Shown piece after piece: positions 49,549 through 57,947 of a stretch of DNA of 64,000 nucleotides; positions within the stretch are counted from its first letter, which is position 1, and every line of letters starts with the position of its first letter. Source of the stretch: DATNBU01 sp964476185 (GTDB lineage Bacteria; Desulfobacterota; Binatia; UBA1149; CAITLU01); the NCBI GenBank assembly GCA_964476185.1, contig CAYYZO010000003.1, positions 36,492-100,491 of the forward strand. Direction: 5' to 3'. Made by a program: the position numbers and the translations under genes. Below the pieces are notes generated by a model. That model made no database searches, was not told where the DNA came from, and saw only the letters and a list, made by a program, of their open reading frames with translations.

Positions 49549-50628
49549 ATGCCCTCCCAGAGCCACTACGACCCCGAAGAGTTGCGCCAGCGCCTCGAGC
49601 GATGGTTCGCCGCCAGGCACCCCGGCGCCGAGGCGTTCACGCTCGGCGGGATCGCCGCGCCCGGGCTGACCGGTTTCTCGAGCGAGACGATGCTCGTCGA
49701 CGGCGCCTGGCGCGAAGGCGCGCAGGCGCGGGCCGGTCGCTGGGTGGTGCGCTCGCGGCCCACCGAGCATCCGGTCTTCCCCGAGTACGACCTCTACGCG
49801 CAGTTCCGCTGCATGCAGCTCGTGGCGGAAGTGAGCGACGTCCCGGTGCCGCGCGTGCGCTGGTGGGAACCGGACGACTCGGTGATCGGCGAGCCGTTCT
49901 ACGTGATGGACCGCGTCGACGGCGAAGTGCCGAGCGACAACCCGCCGTACACCGTCATGGGGTTCCTCGCCGAGGCCTCCGAGAAGGACCAGCGATCGCT
50001 CTACGAACGCGAGGTCGCGCTGCTCGCGCGCCTGCACGCGATCGACTGGAAGAACGCCGGGTTCGACTTCCTCGACCGCCGCGAGTTCGGCCCCGCGGGA
50101 TTCGACCAGCAGCTCGCCTACTACCGTCGCTTCCTCGCCTGGGCCGGCGAGGGCCGGCCACAGCCGACGATCGAGGCGGCGTTCGATCATCTCGAGCGTC
50201 ACCGCCCCGAGGGCCGCGACGTCGTCGTGCTGAACTGGGGGGACGCGAGGCCCTCGAACATCATGGTCCGCGACTTCGAGCCCGTCGCCGTGCTCGACTG
50301 GGAGATGGCCACGCTCGGCCCGCCCGAAGTCGACGTCGCGTGGTTCGTCTACCTGAACCGCTTCCTCAGCGAGGGCGTCGGCGCTCCTGCCCTGCCCGGC
50401 TTCCCCGACGCCGACGAGACCGTTCGCCTTTACGAAGCCGCCGGCGGACGCCGCCTCCGCGACCTCGACTACTACCAGGTCTGGGCGGGGCTGCGCTTCA
50501 GCGTGATCTTCCTGCGCATCATCCAGCGCATGGAGAAGCAGGGCGTGCTCGTGCCCGGCTGGACCGAACAGAACAACATCTGCACGCAGTTCCTCGCGAA
50601 GACCGGCGGCTTCGCGCCGCCGGCATGA
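49549..50628 (+). CDS. Phosphotransferase (APH-like) family protein
   Basis: The 359-residue protein has a kinase-like fold. VVLNWGDARPSNIMV corresponds to the catalytic loop (Asp of HGDxxxxN; His is replaced by Asn-Trp, as in the ACAD10/Mycobacterium-type branch), and VLDWEMATLGPPEVDVAW carries the metal-binding Asp. VVRSRPTEHPVFPEYDLYAQ is the N-lobe region. Relatives phosphorylate small molecules, including 4-hydroxy acids or acyl intermediates; it is not a resistance gene by context. ATG at 49549 with AAGGAG upstream. Confidence 0.85.
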   Translation: MPSQSHYDPEELRQRLERWFAARHPGAEAFTLGGIAAPGLTGFSSETMLVDGAWREGAQARAGRWVVRSRPTEHPVFPEYDLYAQFRCMQLVAEVSDVPVPRVRWWEPDDSVIGEPFYVMDRVDGEVPSDNPPYTVMGFLAEASEKDQRSLYEREVALLARLHAIDWKNAGFDFLDRREFGPAGFDQQLAYYRRFLAWAGEGRPQPTIEAAFDHLERHRPEGRDVVVLNWGDARPSNIMVRDFEPVAVLDWEMATLGPPEVDVAWFVYLNRFLSEGVGAPALPGFPDADETVRLYEAAGGRRLRDLDYYQVWAGLRFSVIFLRIIQRMEKQGVLVPGWTEQNNICTQFLAKTGGFAPPA

Positions 50629-50632
50629 ACCC

Positions 50633-52198
50633 GTGACCGACCCGGCCGGTCACGCGCGACGCGCGCACGGCTTCGCCGCCGCCTCGCTCGCACTCGTCGG
50701 GCTCGCGGTCATGAGCGGGCACATGGCGAGCGTCGACGGCCTGCTGATGCAGCGCCAGGCGCAATCGATCGTGCTCGACGGTTCCCTTCGCTTCCGGTCC
50801 CCGGTCTGGACGTGGACCGGCGATCCGTTCCACACGAGCCAGTACGGCATCGGGACCTCGCTCGCGTACGTTCCGGGCTACCTGGTCGCGGCACCGCTCG
50901 CGCCGATGGTCCCGCAGTCCGCCGCGAAGCCGCGCAGGCTCGCGACCCACTACTACCGGCAAACCTACGAGGACCCGCTCTATCTCGCCGGGGGATCGTG
51001 GTTGCACGCGTTGGTGTTCGCGACCTCGGCCTGGGCGGTCGCGCGCCTGGCCGCCGCGCTCGGCGCAGGTCTCGCGGCGAGCCTGTGGGCGATGGCGTTC
51101 GCGAGCATCGGCTCGATCGCGTTCGCGTACGCGCGCGGCGACTTCGCCCAGCCGCTCGTCGGGCTGTGCTGGGTGGCCGGCCTTCTCTCGGCGGTTCGAT
51201 CGCGGCAGGGCGGATCGCTGCGTGCGCTCGCCGCGTGCGCGGCCGTCGTGACCGGTGCGATCCTCGTGCGCCCGTTCGAAGGGCTCCTGCTCGTCCCGGC
51301 CGTCCTGGTCGTCCTCGCTCCGCCTCCTGCGCTGCTCGCCGCGGCGGCGCGACGGCCTTCCCGAAAGACGCTTTCGGCGCTGGCGGGCGATGGCCGGGCG
51401 CTCGCGTTCGCCGCGATCGGCGCCGCCGCGGCGGCCGGCGTCGCGATCACGCTGGGCGTCAACTTCGCGCGCTTCGGCGACCCGCTGCACTTCGGCTACA
51501 CGTCGCGAGCGCGCTGGGCGCTGCCCGCGCCGCAGGTCGTCGCCGCCGCGCTGGTGAGCCCCGCGCGGGGCGTCCTCTGGCAGTTCCCGGCCTTCGTCCT
51601 CGTTCCGTCCGGCATCGCCGCGCTCCGGCGGGCCGGCCGCCTCGGGGAGCTCGCCGCGCTGCTGCTGCTCGTCTCCGCGATGTTCGCAGCGACGGTCGGC
51701 TGGCACGTCTGGTGGGGCGGCTGGTTCTGGGGACTGCGCCTGTTCGTGCCCGCGATTCCGCTGCTCGCGGTGCTGGCCGGCCTCGGCCTCGGGCGGCTCG
51801 AGGGACGCGTGCGAACCCTGCTGCCGGCGGCGCTGACGCTCGCCGGATTCGCGTTCGCACTGCCCTGCGTGCTCACGGATTCGCTGGCGGGCTGGGCCAA
51901 AACGTACGACGGCGCGGCAGCGGCGTGGCGGATCGACGCGTTTCCCCTCGTCGGCGCGTGGCGTTTCCTCGAGCGACTGCGAGCGCTGCACGCGACCGAC
52001 ACGCACGCGATCGACGTGGTCTGGCTGCGTCTCGCGCACTCCGCCGGCGACTGGCTGATGCTGGTTCCGCTCGTCCTGCTCGCGGGCGCGACGATCCTCG
52101 CCTTCCTCGCCCGGCGCGAGGCGCGGCGGGAGCTGCAAGCGGGCACGCTCGGGCCGAACGCGGCGCCCGCGGCGCGGCGTCCCGGATTCCCGTCGTAG
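50633..52198 (+). CDS. Polytopic membrane protein, GT-C glycosyltransferase-like
   Basis: The 521-residue protein has about 12 membrane segments. The first loop (QRQAQSIVLDGSLRFR, then SQYGIGTSLAYVPGYL) and the later SPARGVLWQFPAF and WHVWWGGWFWGLRLFVPAIPLLAV are typical of uncharacterised GT-C-type glycosyltransferases that use lipid-linked sugars. An acidic residue pair near the start of the first loop (SVDGLL and VLDG) could be catalytic. Substrate unknown. GTG at 50633, 4 bases after the stop of the phosphotransferase gene. Confidence 0.65.
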   Translation: MTDPAGHARRAHGFAAASLALVGLAVMSGHMASVDGLLMQRQAQSIVLDGSLRFRSPVWTWTGDPFHTSQYGIGTSLAYVPGYLVAAPLAPMVPQSAAKPRRLATHYYRQTYEDPLYLAGGSWLHALVFATSAWAVARLAAALGAGLAASLWAMAFASIGSIAFAYARGDFAQPLVGLCWVAGLLSAVRSRQGGSLRALAACAAVVTGAILVRPFEGLLLVPAVLVVLAPPPALLAAAARRPSRKTLSALAGDGRALAFAAIGAAAAAGVAITLGVNFARFGDPLHFGYTSRARWALPAPQVVAAALVSPARGVLWQFPAFVLVPSGIAALRRAGRLGELAALLLLVSAMFAATVGWHVWWGGWFWGLRLFVPAIPLLAVLAGLGLGRLEGRVRTLLPAALTLAGFAFALPCVLTDSLAGWAKTYDGAAAAWRIDAFPLVGAWRFLERLRALHATDTHAIDVVWLRLAHSAGDWLMLVPLVLLAGATILAFLARREARRELQAGTLGPNAAPAARRPGFPS

Positions 52199-52225
52199 CG
52201 CGACTGCGGTAAGAGCCCGCGCCTG

Positions 52226-53269
52226 ATGTCGCTCCAGCCTCCCCTCCGCCAGCGCCTCTGGGTCTGGTTCCTGTGGCTCGCGGGTTTCTACGCCACGTGG
52301 GCCTGGCTCGTGTTCGGAGGCGGCCGCTGGGCGGACGTCGTCGCGCACTGGCCGATCGCGCTCGCGATGGCGCTCGGGAGCTACGTGGCCGGCTCGACGC
52401 CGATGGGCGGCGGCACGGTCGGCTTCCCGGTCCTGGTCCTGTTCTTCGACCAGCCGGCCACGCTCGGGCGCGACTTCAGCTTCGCCGTGCAGTCGATCGG
52501 GATGACGAGCGCCAGCATCTTCATCCTGTCGCGCCGCCAGCCGCTCGCCTGGTCGATGTTGCAGGGCTCGATGCTCGGCGCGGTCGTCGGCCTTCCCCTC
52601 GGCATCTTCTGGATCGCGCCGCTGCTGCCCGAGCTGTGGATCAAGGTCTGCTTCGCAGTCGTCTGGGCGAGCTTCGGCGTGCTGCACCTCTACCGGCTGG
52701 ACGAGATCGCCTCGCACGAAGGCATGACCGAGTTCGACGAACGCTGGGACTTCCGCGTCGGCCTCGGGATCGGCCTGTTGTCGGCCGCGACCGTCGCGGC
52801 GGTGACCGGCGTCGGCATCGACATGGTGCTCTATGCCGTCCTGGTGCTGCTGACCCGCACCGACCTGAAGATCGCGATCCCGACGTCGGTGCTGATCATG
52901 GCGTTCACGTCCGTGCTCGGCATCGCGATCAAGAACCTGACGACCGGCCTGCAGCCCGGCGTGTACGAGAACTGGCTCGCCGCGGCCCCGATCGTCGCCC
53001 TCGGCGCGCCGCTCGGGGCGTTCATCGTCGCGTACCTCGGGCGAAGGCCGACGCTGCTCGTCGTGGCCGTGCTCTGCGTCGGCCAGTTCGCCTGGACCTG
53101 CTACGACGAGCGCGTCGCCCTCGGCCTCGCCGGCCAGGCGGCCGCGGTGGCGGCCGTCGGCGTCTTCCTGCTCGGCTTCGAGAAGCTGCGCGCGTGGGGA
53201 GCCGTGCTGGTCGGCGAGCGCCGCGAGGCGCGAGCGACGCGGGACGCCGTCCCGACGCCGGCGCCCTGA
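52226..53269 (+). CDS. TauE/SafE-family sulfite/anion exporter
   Basis: The 347-residue protein has about eight membrane segments in two halves. AGSTPMGGGTVGFPVLVLFF is the characteristic first-half Gly/Pro motif, and TLGRDFSFAVQSIGMTSAS follows. LGAPLGAFIVAYLGRR is the second-half equivalent. TauE/SafE proteins export sulfite, sulfoacetate or related anions. There are no sulfonate-degradation genes next to it. ATG at 52226. Convergent with the SGNH hydrolase gene, 16 bases apart. Confidence 0.82.
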   Translation: MSLQPPLRQRLWVWFLWLAGFYATWAWLVFGGGRWADVVAHWPIALAMALGSYVAGSTPMGGGTVGFPVLVLFFDQPATLGRDFSFAVQSIGMTSASIFILSRRQPLAWSMLQGSMLGAVVGLPLGIFWIAPLLPELWIKVCFAVVWASFGVLHLYRLDEIASHEGMTEFDERWDFRVGLGIGLLSAATVAAVTGVGIDMVLYAVLVLLTRTDLKIAIPTSVLIMAFTSVLGIAIKNLTTGLQPGVYENWLAAAPIVALGAPLGAFIVAYLGRRPTLLVVAVLCVGQFAWTCYDERVALGLAGQAAAVAAVGVFLLGFEKLRAWGAVLVGERREARATRDAVPTPAP

Positions 53270-53285
53270 CGCGCGCCGGCCAGCT

Positions 53286-54425
53286 TCAGCCGCCGGCGCC
53301 GGAGCGCCTGGCCGAACGGTAGTCCTCGACGTACGGACGGAAGATCCGGGTCAACTCGTGACCGAGCAGCGCGTGCGCGCGCGGCGTGTAGTGCGGGTCG
53401 TACCGGAACGTGACCGGCTGCCGGCGCGCTTCCTCGCCGAGGAGCGGCGCGAGGTCGAAGTAGTCGACACGCGGGTCGACCTGCCCGACGAAGCTCATCG
53501 TCGCCCACGAACTGATGTTCACGATCGTCAGCGCGAAGCCCTCGGCGTTCGCGATCTCGACGAACTTCCGCAGCACGATCATCGTGCGTTCCGAAGGTTT
53601 CGAGAGGTCGGCGATCTCCTCGGCGACCTCCCGGCCGGCGTTCTTGCCGCGCCAGCGCTCGGCGTCCTGTTCCTCGAGGCTGCCACGCCGCATCGCGAGC
53701 GTCAGTCGGAACGTCAGGTAGCTCAGGGCCCAGGAATGCCGCACGAGGAAGCCGCGGTCCCGGAACAGCGGATCGTCGGCGCGCACGAACCAGGTGCCGG
53801 ATTCCCCGCCGGCCTCCCCGGGTCCGGACGGTGGTGCGTCCGCGGCGTCCGGCAGCACGACCTCGCCGTCGCGGACGAGTCCCGGCAGCAGCCTCTGCGT
53901 GGCGACGAAATTGATGAAGATCACGACCCGGTCCGGGCGATAACGCAGCCCTTCGCGGACGAGCCACACGAGCTCGGACTCGAGGCCCCACCCCGGGACG
54001 GCGGCGTTGACGATCTCGAGGCCTTCCAGTTCGGCTTCCGGGATGTCCGCGAACCGCTCGCCGTACGCGACGCCTTCCCCGAACGTGAGGCTGTCGCCGA
54101 GCGCGAGGATGCGCAGCTTGTCCCGCGGCTTGTCGTACTCGTAGTCGCGGTCCCGCAGCCCCTTCGCATTCGTCGAATACACGACCGAGAAGTCCGACGT
54201 GACCGCGAGGGCCTGCCGGTTCGGGACGAGCGCGGTCTTCGTGGCCGGGTCCGCCCGGAACAGCTGCCGCGGCAGACGGTCCGAGTTCTTCAGCTCCTTC
54301 AGGTAGAGCCGGTAGTCGATCCCCTGCGCGTAGCCGGCGACGCGAAACCCGGCTTCGGTCAGCACGCACGCGAACGCGAGGGAGCCTGCGACGAGCAGGA
54401 GTCGTTGGGCGAGTGCGGACAGCAT
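53286..54425 (-). CDS. Membrane-anchored SGNH/GDSL hydrolase
   Basis: The 379-residue protein starts with one hydrophobic segment (LLLVAGSLAFACVLTEAGF), a signal anchor. ILALGDSLTFGEGVAYGERF carries the nucleophile Ser (block I), IVNAAVPGWGLESEL follows (block II Gly), and DPHYTPRAHALL near the C-terminus supplies the Asp-x-x-His pair (block V). It is likely an extracytoplasmic esterase acting on acetyl or acyl groups of a polysaccharide. ATG at 54425 gives a clean signal anchor; an upstream in-frame extension to 54614 is Arg-rich and looks non-coding. A TGTAAT lies about 75 bases upstream but without a -35. Confidence 0.82.
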   Translation of the reverse strand: MLSALAQRLLLVAGSLAFACVLTEAGFRVAGYAQGIDYRLYLKELKNSDRLPRQLFRADPATKTALVPNRQALAVTSDFSVVYSTNAKGLRDRDYEYDKPRDKLRILALGDSLTFGEGVAYGERFADIPEAELEGLEIVNAAVPGWGLESELVWLVREGLRYRPDRVVIFINFVATQRLLPGLVRDGEVVLPDAADAPPSGPGEAGGESGTWFVRADDPLFRDRGFLVRHSWALSYLTFRLTLAMRRGSLEEQDAERWRGKNAGREVAEEIADLSKPSERTMIVLRKFVEIANAEGFALTIVNISSWATMSFVGQVDPRVDYFDLAPLLGEEARRQPVTFRYDPHYTPRAHALLGHELTRIFRPYVEDYRSARRSGAGG

Positions 54426-54567
54426 GGCGTCGCTCTTCGGCCCTGCGACGAGCCGCCTGCCGCGGTCTTGGCGCGAGGCGGGCGGAATTACAAGGTCGGC
54501 CGCTCCTCCTCGCGCGAAGCCCCGCGACACCCGACACCGGTTTTTCCCGCGCCCGAACGAAGTGGTC

Positions 54568-54596
54568 TTGGCAGGGGCCGGGACCTCGCGTATCCA
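54568..54596 (+). promoter_or_regulatory. Sigma-70-type promoter for the beta-helix protein
   Basis: TTGGCA (54568-54573), a 17-base spacer and TATCCA (54591-54596) lie 20 bases upstream of the ATG at 54617. The -35 is 5/6 and the -10 only 3/6, so it is a moderate promoter at best. GGGGGGA just before the ATG can serve as ribosome-binding site. Confidence 0.45.
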
Positions 54597-54616
54597 CGAA
54601 CCTGGGGGGATCATCC

Positions 54617-57007
54617 ATGAACAGCGTTCGGACTTCCGGCCTGCGCAGGCTCAGGGTCGCCGCGGTCGGCCTGCTGATCGGGCTGCTGCTCGTCCCGCTT
54701 CTCGCGTCCCGCGCTTCGGCGGACCCGCGGTACTACGACCGCGGCACCCCGGTGTTGCAGGACATCTGGGTCGACCCGGTCTCCGGGAACGACGCGAACT
54801 CCGGCGGCACGCGTCCGACGGCCGTGCGCACCCTCGTGGAGGCCTGGAGCCGCGTGCCGATGGCGACCACGCTGTCCACGACCGGCTACCGCATCCGGCT
54901 CGTCGCCGGCTCCTACCCGTCCGGCGCCGTTCCGAACTACTTCGAATCCCGCTGGGGCACGTTCGCGCACCCGGTGATCGTCGAAGCGGCCGACGGCGCC
55001 GGGACGGCGCTGCTCCCGGCGCTCAACATCTTCGACTGCCGCTACCTCTATCTCGACGGGCTGCACGTGTCCGAAGGCGGCGGCGACGTGCTGCACTGCG
55101 AGCAGTGCGACCATTTCCAGCTCCACGACGTGACCGTTCGCGGCGCCGCCCCCGCGACGCACGCGGTGCAGGAGGCCGTCAAGATCAACCAGTCGACGAA
55201 CGTCTACGTCGAGGACAGCGACATCTCCGGCGCCTGGGACAACGCCGTCGACTTCGTCGCGGTGCAGCACGGGCACCTGCAGGGCAACCGCATCCACGAT
55301 GCCGGCGACTGGTGCCTCTACACGAAGGGAGGATCGGCCGGTCTGCGCATCGAGGGCAACGAGCTCTACGATTGCGGCAACGGCGGCTACACGGCCGGCC
55401 AGGGCACCGGCTTCGAGTTCATGACCTCGCCGTGGCTCCACTACGAGGCCTACGACATCCGCTTCGTGAACAACGTCGTGCACGACACGGACGGCGCAGG
55501 CCTCGGCGTCAACGGCGGCTACAACGTGCTGCTGGCCTACAACACGATGTACCGCACCGGCTCGATCAGCCACGTGCTCGAGCTCGTGTTCGGGCTGCGC
55601 GGCTGCGACGGGAACACGAGCGCGTGCAGCGCCAGGCTGGCCTCCGGCGGATGGGGAACATCCGGAAGCGGAGAGGAGCCGATCCCGAACCGCAACGTGT
55701 TCGTCTACAACAACGTCTTCTACAACCCGGCGCCTTTCCGGAGCCTGTGGCAGCACTTCGCGATCCACGCGCCGAGGACGACCTCGCCGTCGTCGAACAT
55801 CCCGTCCCCGGCCCGCACCGACACGAACGCCCGCCTGCGCGGCAACGTGATCTGGAACGGCCCGCCGTCGCATCCGCTCGGCATCGAGGGCGGCGGCGAG
55901 GGCTGCGCGCCGTCGAACCCGACGTGCAACGAGACGCAGCTCCTGGCCGACAACGACATCAACGGCACCGAGCCGGAGTTCGTCAACGCGGCCGCCGGGA
56001 ATTTCCACCCGCTGCCGTCCGGCAACCTCTACTCCGCCACGACCTACGCGCTGCCCTCGTTCCCGGGCGCGGACCTGCCGGCCTCGCCCGCAGCGCCGCC
56101 GGGCGACCTCGCGAACACCGTCGCGCGCGACTTCACGGGCGCGCCGCGCGGTCCGTCGAGCCCGCCCGGCGCGTTCGGCGCCGACTGCACCGGCTCGGTG
56201 TGCGGCGACGGCAGCGCCGACCTCGGCTGCGAGAGCTGCGACGACGGCAACCTCGTCGACGGCGACGGTTGCGACGGCAACTGCACGCCGACCGGGTGCG
56301 GCAACGCCGTCGCGACCGCCGGCGAAGCCTGCGACGACGGCAACGCCAGCGACGGCGACGGATGCGACGGGAACTGCACGGTCACGGCGTGCGGCAACGG
56401 AGTCCTGACGAGCGGCGAATCCTGCGACGACGGCAACCTCGCCGACGGCGACGGATGCGACTCGACGTGCGCCCTCGACTGCCCGTCCGCGCCTTCGCCT
56501 TCCTGTGCGACCGCCGCCGGGTCGAGGACGTCGTCGCTGAAGATCCGTGACGACGCCGGCACCGACCGCGACAGCCTGAAATGGAAGCTGAAGGGCCTCA
56601 CCGGCGCGACCCTGTCCGGCTACGGCGATCCGACGACATCGACTTCGTACCTTCTGTGCCTGTACGAGACGACAGCGGGCACGCCGACCGTCGCGCTCGC
56701 GGCCGAACTGCCGTCGGCGGCGACCTGCGGCGTCGCCGACTGCTGGCGGTCGAACTCCACGTCGCACCGCTTCCGCTCGACCGCCTCGGGAAGCGTGAAG
56801 GCCTCGCTGCGCGCCAAGTCGGGGGGCGCGGGCGACGTCAAGCTCTCGGCCAAGGGCGCGCCCGCGTTCTCGACCGTGCTGCCGCTCGGCCACGACCCCG
56901 CGGTGACCGTGCAGCTGCGCAGCAGCGGCGCGGCGTGCTGGAGCGCGACGTTCGGCATCCCGGCAGGCCGCAACGACGCCGGGGCGTTCGCGGACGTCTC
57001 CGACTGA
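54617..57007 (+). CDS. Secreted right-handed beta-helix protein with DUF4215 repeats and the shared C-terminal domain
   Basis: The protein has 796 residues. A signal peptide (about 1-35, ending ASRASA) is followed by DIWVDPVSGNDANSGG, the usual start of DUF1565/parallel beta-helix proteins, and about ten beta-helix turns to about residue 440, with Asn/Asp/Gly-rich rungs (VYVEDSDISGAWDNA, IRFVNNVVHDTDG). Three DUF4215 units follow (CDDGNLVDGDGCDGNC, CDDGNASDGDGCDGNC, CDDGNLADGDGCDSTC). The last about 165 residues (from SSLKIRDDAG) resemble the end of the delta-60 protein (SLKWKLKG, LCLYET, VTVQLRSSGAACW). Likely a secreted polysaccharide-binding or -cleaving protein; no lyase catalytic residues are obvious. 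Confidence 0.82.
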   Translation: MNSVRTSGLRRLRVAAVGLLIGLLLVPLLASRASADPRYYDRGTPVLQDIWVDPVSGNDANSGGTRPTAVRTLVEAWSRVPMATTLSTTGYRIRLVAGSYPSGAVPNYFESRWGTFAHPVIVEAADGAGTALLPALNIFDCRYLYLDGLHVSEGGGDVLHCEQCDHFQLHDVTVRGAAPATHAVQEAVKINQSTNVYVEDSDISGAWDNAVDFVAVQHGHLQGNRIHDAGDWCLYTKGGSAGLRIEGNELYDCGNGGYTAGQGTGFEFMTSPWLHYEAYDIRFVNNVVHDTDGAGLGVNGGYNVLLAYNTMYRTGSISHVLELVFGLRGCDGNTSACSARLASGGWGTSGSGEEPIPNRNVFVYNNVFYNPAPFRSLWQHFAIHAPRTTSPSSNIPSPARTDTNARLRGNVIWNGPPSHPLGIEGGGEGCAPSNPTCNETQLLADNDINGTEPEFVNAAAGNFHPLPSGNLYSATTYALPSFPGADLPASPAAPPGDLANTVARDFTGAPRGPSSPPGAFGADCTGSVCGDGSADLGCESCDDGNLVDGDGCDGNCTPTGCGNAVATAGEACDDGNASDGDGCDGNCTVTACGNGVLTSGESCDDGNLADGDGCDSTCALDCPSAPSPSCATAAGSRTSSLKIRDDAGTDRDSLKWKLKGLTGATLSGYGDPTTSTSYLLCLYETTAGTPTVALAAELPSAATCGVADCWRSNSTSHRFRSTASGSVKASLRAKSGGAGDVKLSAKGAPAFSTVLPLGHDPAVTVQLRSSGAACWSATFGIPAGRNDAGAFADVSD

Positions 57008-57085
57008 ACAGCCGGACGCGACGGATCAGGCCCGCGCCGGATGCTCGCGGTCGCCTGGGACGGCCGGCCGCGCTAGTTTCGCGGC

Positions 57086-57895
57086 ATGCGAATCCCCGTG
57101 TCTTCCCGTCGCGCCGTCGCGCTCGCGCTCGGCGCATTCGCCGCTGCCTGCGCCACTTCACCTCTCGGACGCTCGCAGCTGCTGCTGTTTCCCGAGGACG
57201 AAGTCGCGCGGATCGGCGCCGCCGCGTTCGCCACGCAGAAGAAGGAAACCCCCGCGTCGTCCGACGCGCGCACGAACGCCTACGTGGACTGCGTGGCAAC
57301 GGCGGTCACGCAGGCCGTCCAGGGCCCGAAGGCCGGCACCGACTGGGAAGTGGTCGTCTTCCAGAGCCCGGAAGTCAACGCGTTCGCGCTGCCGGGCGGG
57401 AAGATCGGCGTGTACAGCGGCATGCTGTCGGTCGCGACGAACCAGGACGAGCTCGCCGCGGTGATCGCGCACGAGGTCGCGCACGTTCTCGCGTCGCACT
57501 CGAACGAGAGGATCTCGCAGGCGTACGCGGCGGACGTCGGCGCGCAGCTCGTCTCGGTCGCGGCCGGCGGAACCTCGGCGCAGCAGGGCCAGCTCTATGC
57601 GCTTCTCGGCATGGGAACCCAGGTCGGCGTCCTGCTGCCCTTCGGCCGGGCCCAAGAGTCCGAGGCGGACCTCGTCGGCCTCGACCTGATGGCGCGCGCG
57701 GGGTTCGACCCTCGTCGCGCGCCGGACCTGTGGCGCAACATGGCCAGGCGGGCCAGCGCATCGACGACGCCCGAGTTCCTGTCGACCCACCCGTCGCACG
57801 CGACGCGCATCCAGCAGCTCGAGAAGCGCCTCCCGACCGCGCTGCCGCTGTACGAGCAGGCGCGCGCGGCCGGACGCGCGCCCAAATGCGGGTAA
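57086..57895 (+). CDS. M48-family metalloprotease, lipoprotein
   Basis: The 269-residue protein has an N-terminal signal followed by AAACATS, a near-lipobox Cys. The zinc motif HEVAHVLASHSNER (HExxH) and the third ligand in ESEADLVGLDLMARAGFDP are intact, and LSTHPSHATRIQQL is the usual M48 C-terminal motif. Relatives (LoiP, BepA-like) act on outer-membrane proteins in the periplasm. ATG at 57086. TAGTTT six bases upstream of the ATG might be a -10 for a near-leaderless message, but it has no clear -35. Confidence 0.9.
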   Translation: MRIPVSSRRAVALALGAFAAACATSPLGRSQLLLFPEDEVARIGAAAFATQKKETPASSDARTNAYVDCVATAVTQAVQGPKAGTDWEVVVFQSPEVNAFALPGGKIGVYSGMLSVATNQDELAAVIAHEVAHVLASHSNERISQAYAADVGAQLVSVAAGGTSAQQGQLYALLGMGTQVGVLLPFGRAQESEADLVGLDLMARAGFDPRRAPDLWRNMARRASASTTPEFLSTHPSHATRIQQLEKRLPTALPLYEQARAAGRAPKCG

Positions 57896-57947
57896 GGGAA
57901 CCCGGCGCGCCGCGAGATCGACGAATCCACCGCGGCGAAGGCCCCGG

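Noticed and set aside
47167..50202. A 1011-codon minus-strand frame over cstA and the phosphotransferase gene
   Set aside because: Shadow of well-supported genes; sequence is low-complexity Arg/Glu/Asp-rich.
49549..50628. Aminoglycoside resistance gene
   Set aside because: The kinase-like motifs fit the general APH/ACAD10-like branch, whose members mostly act on metabolic substrates; nothing points to antibiotic resistance.
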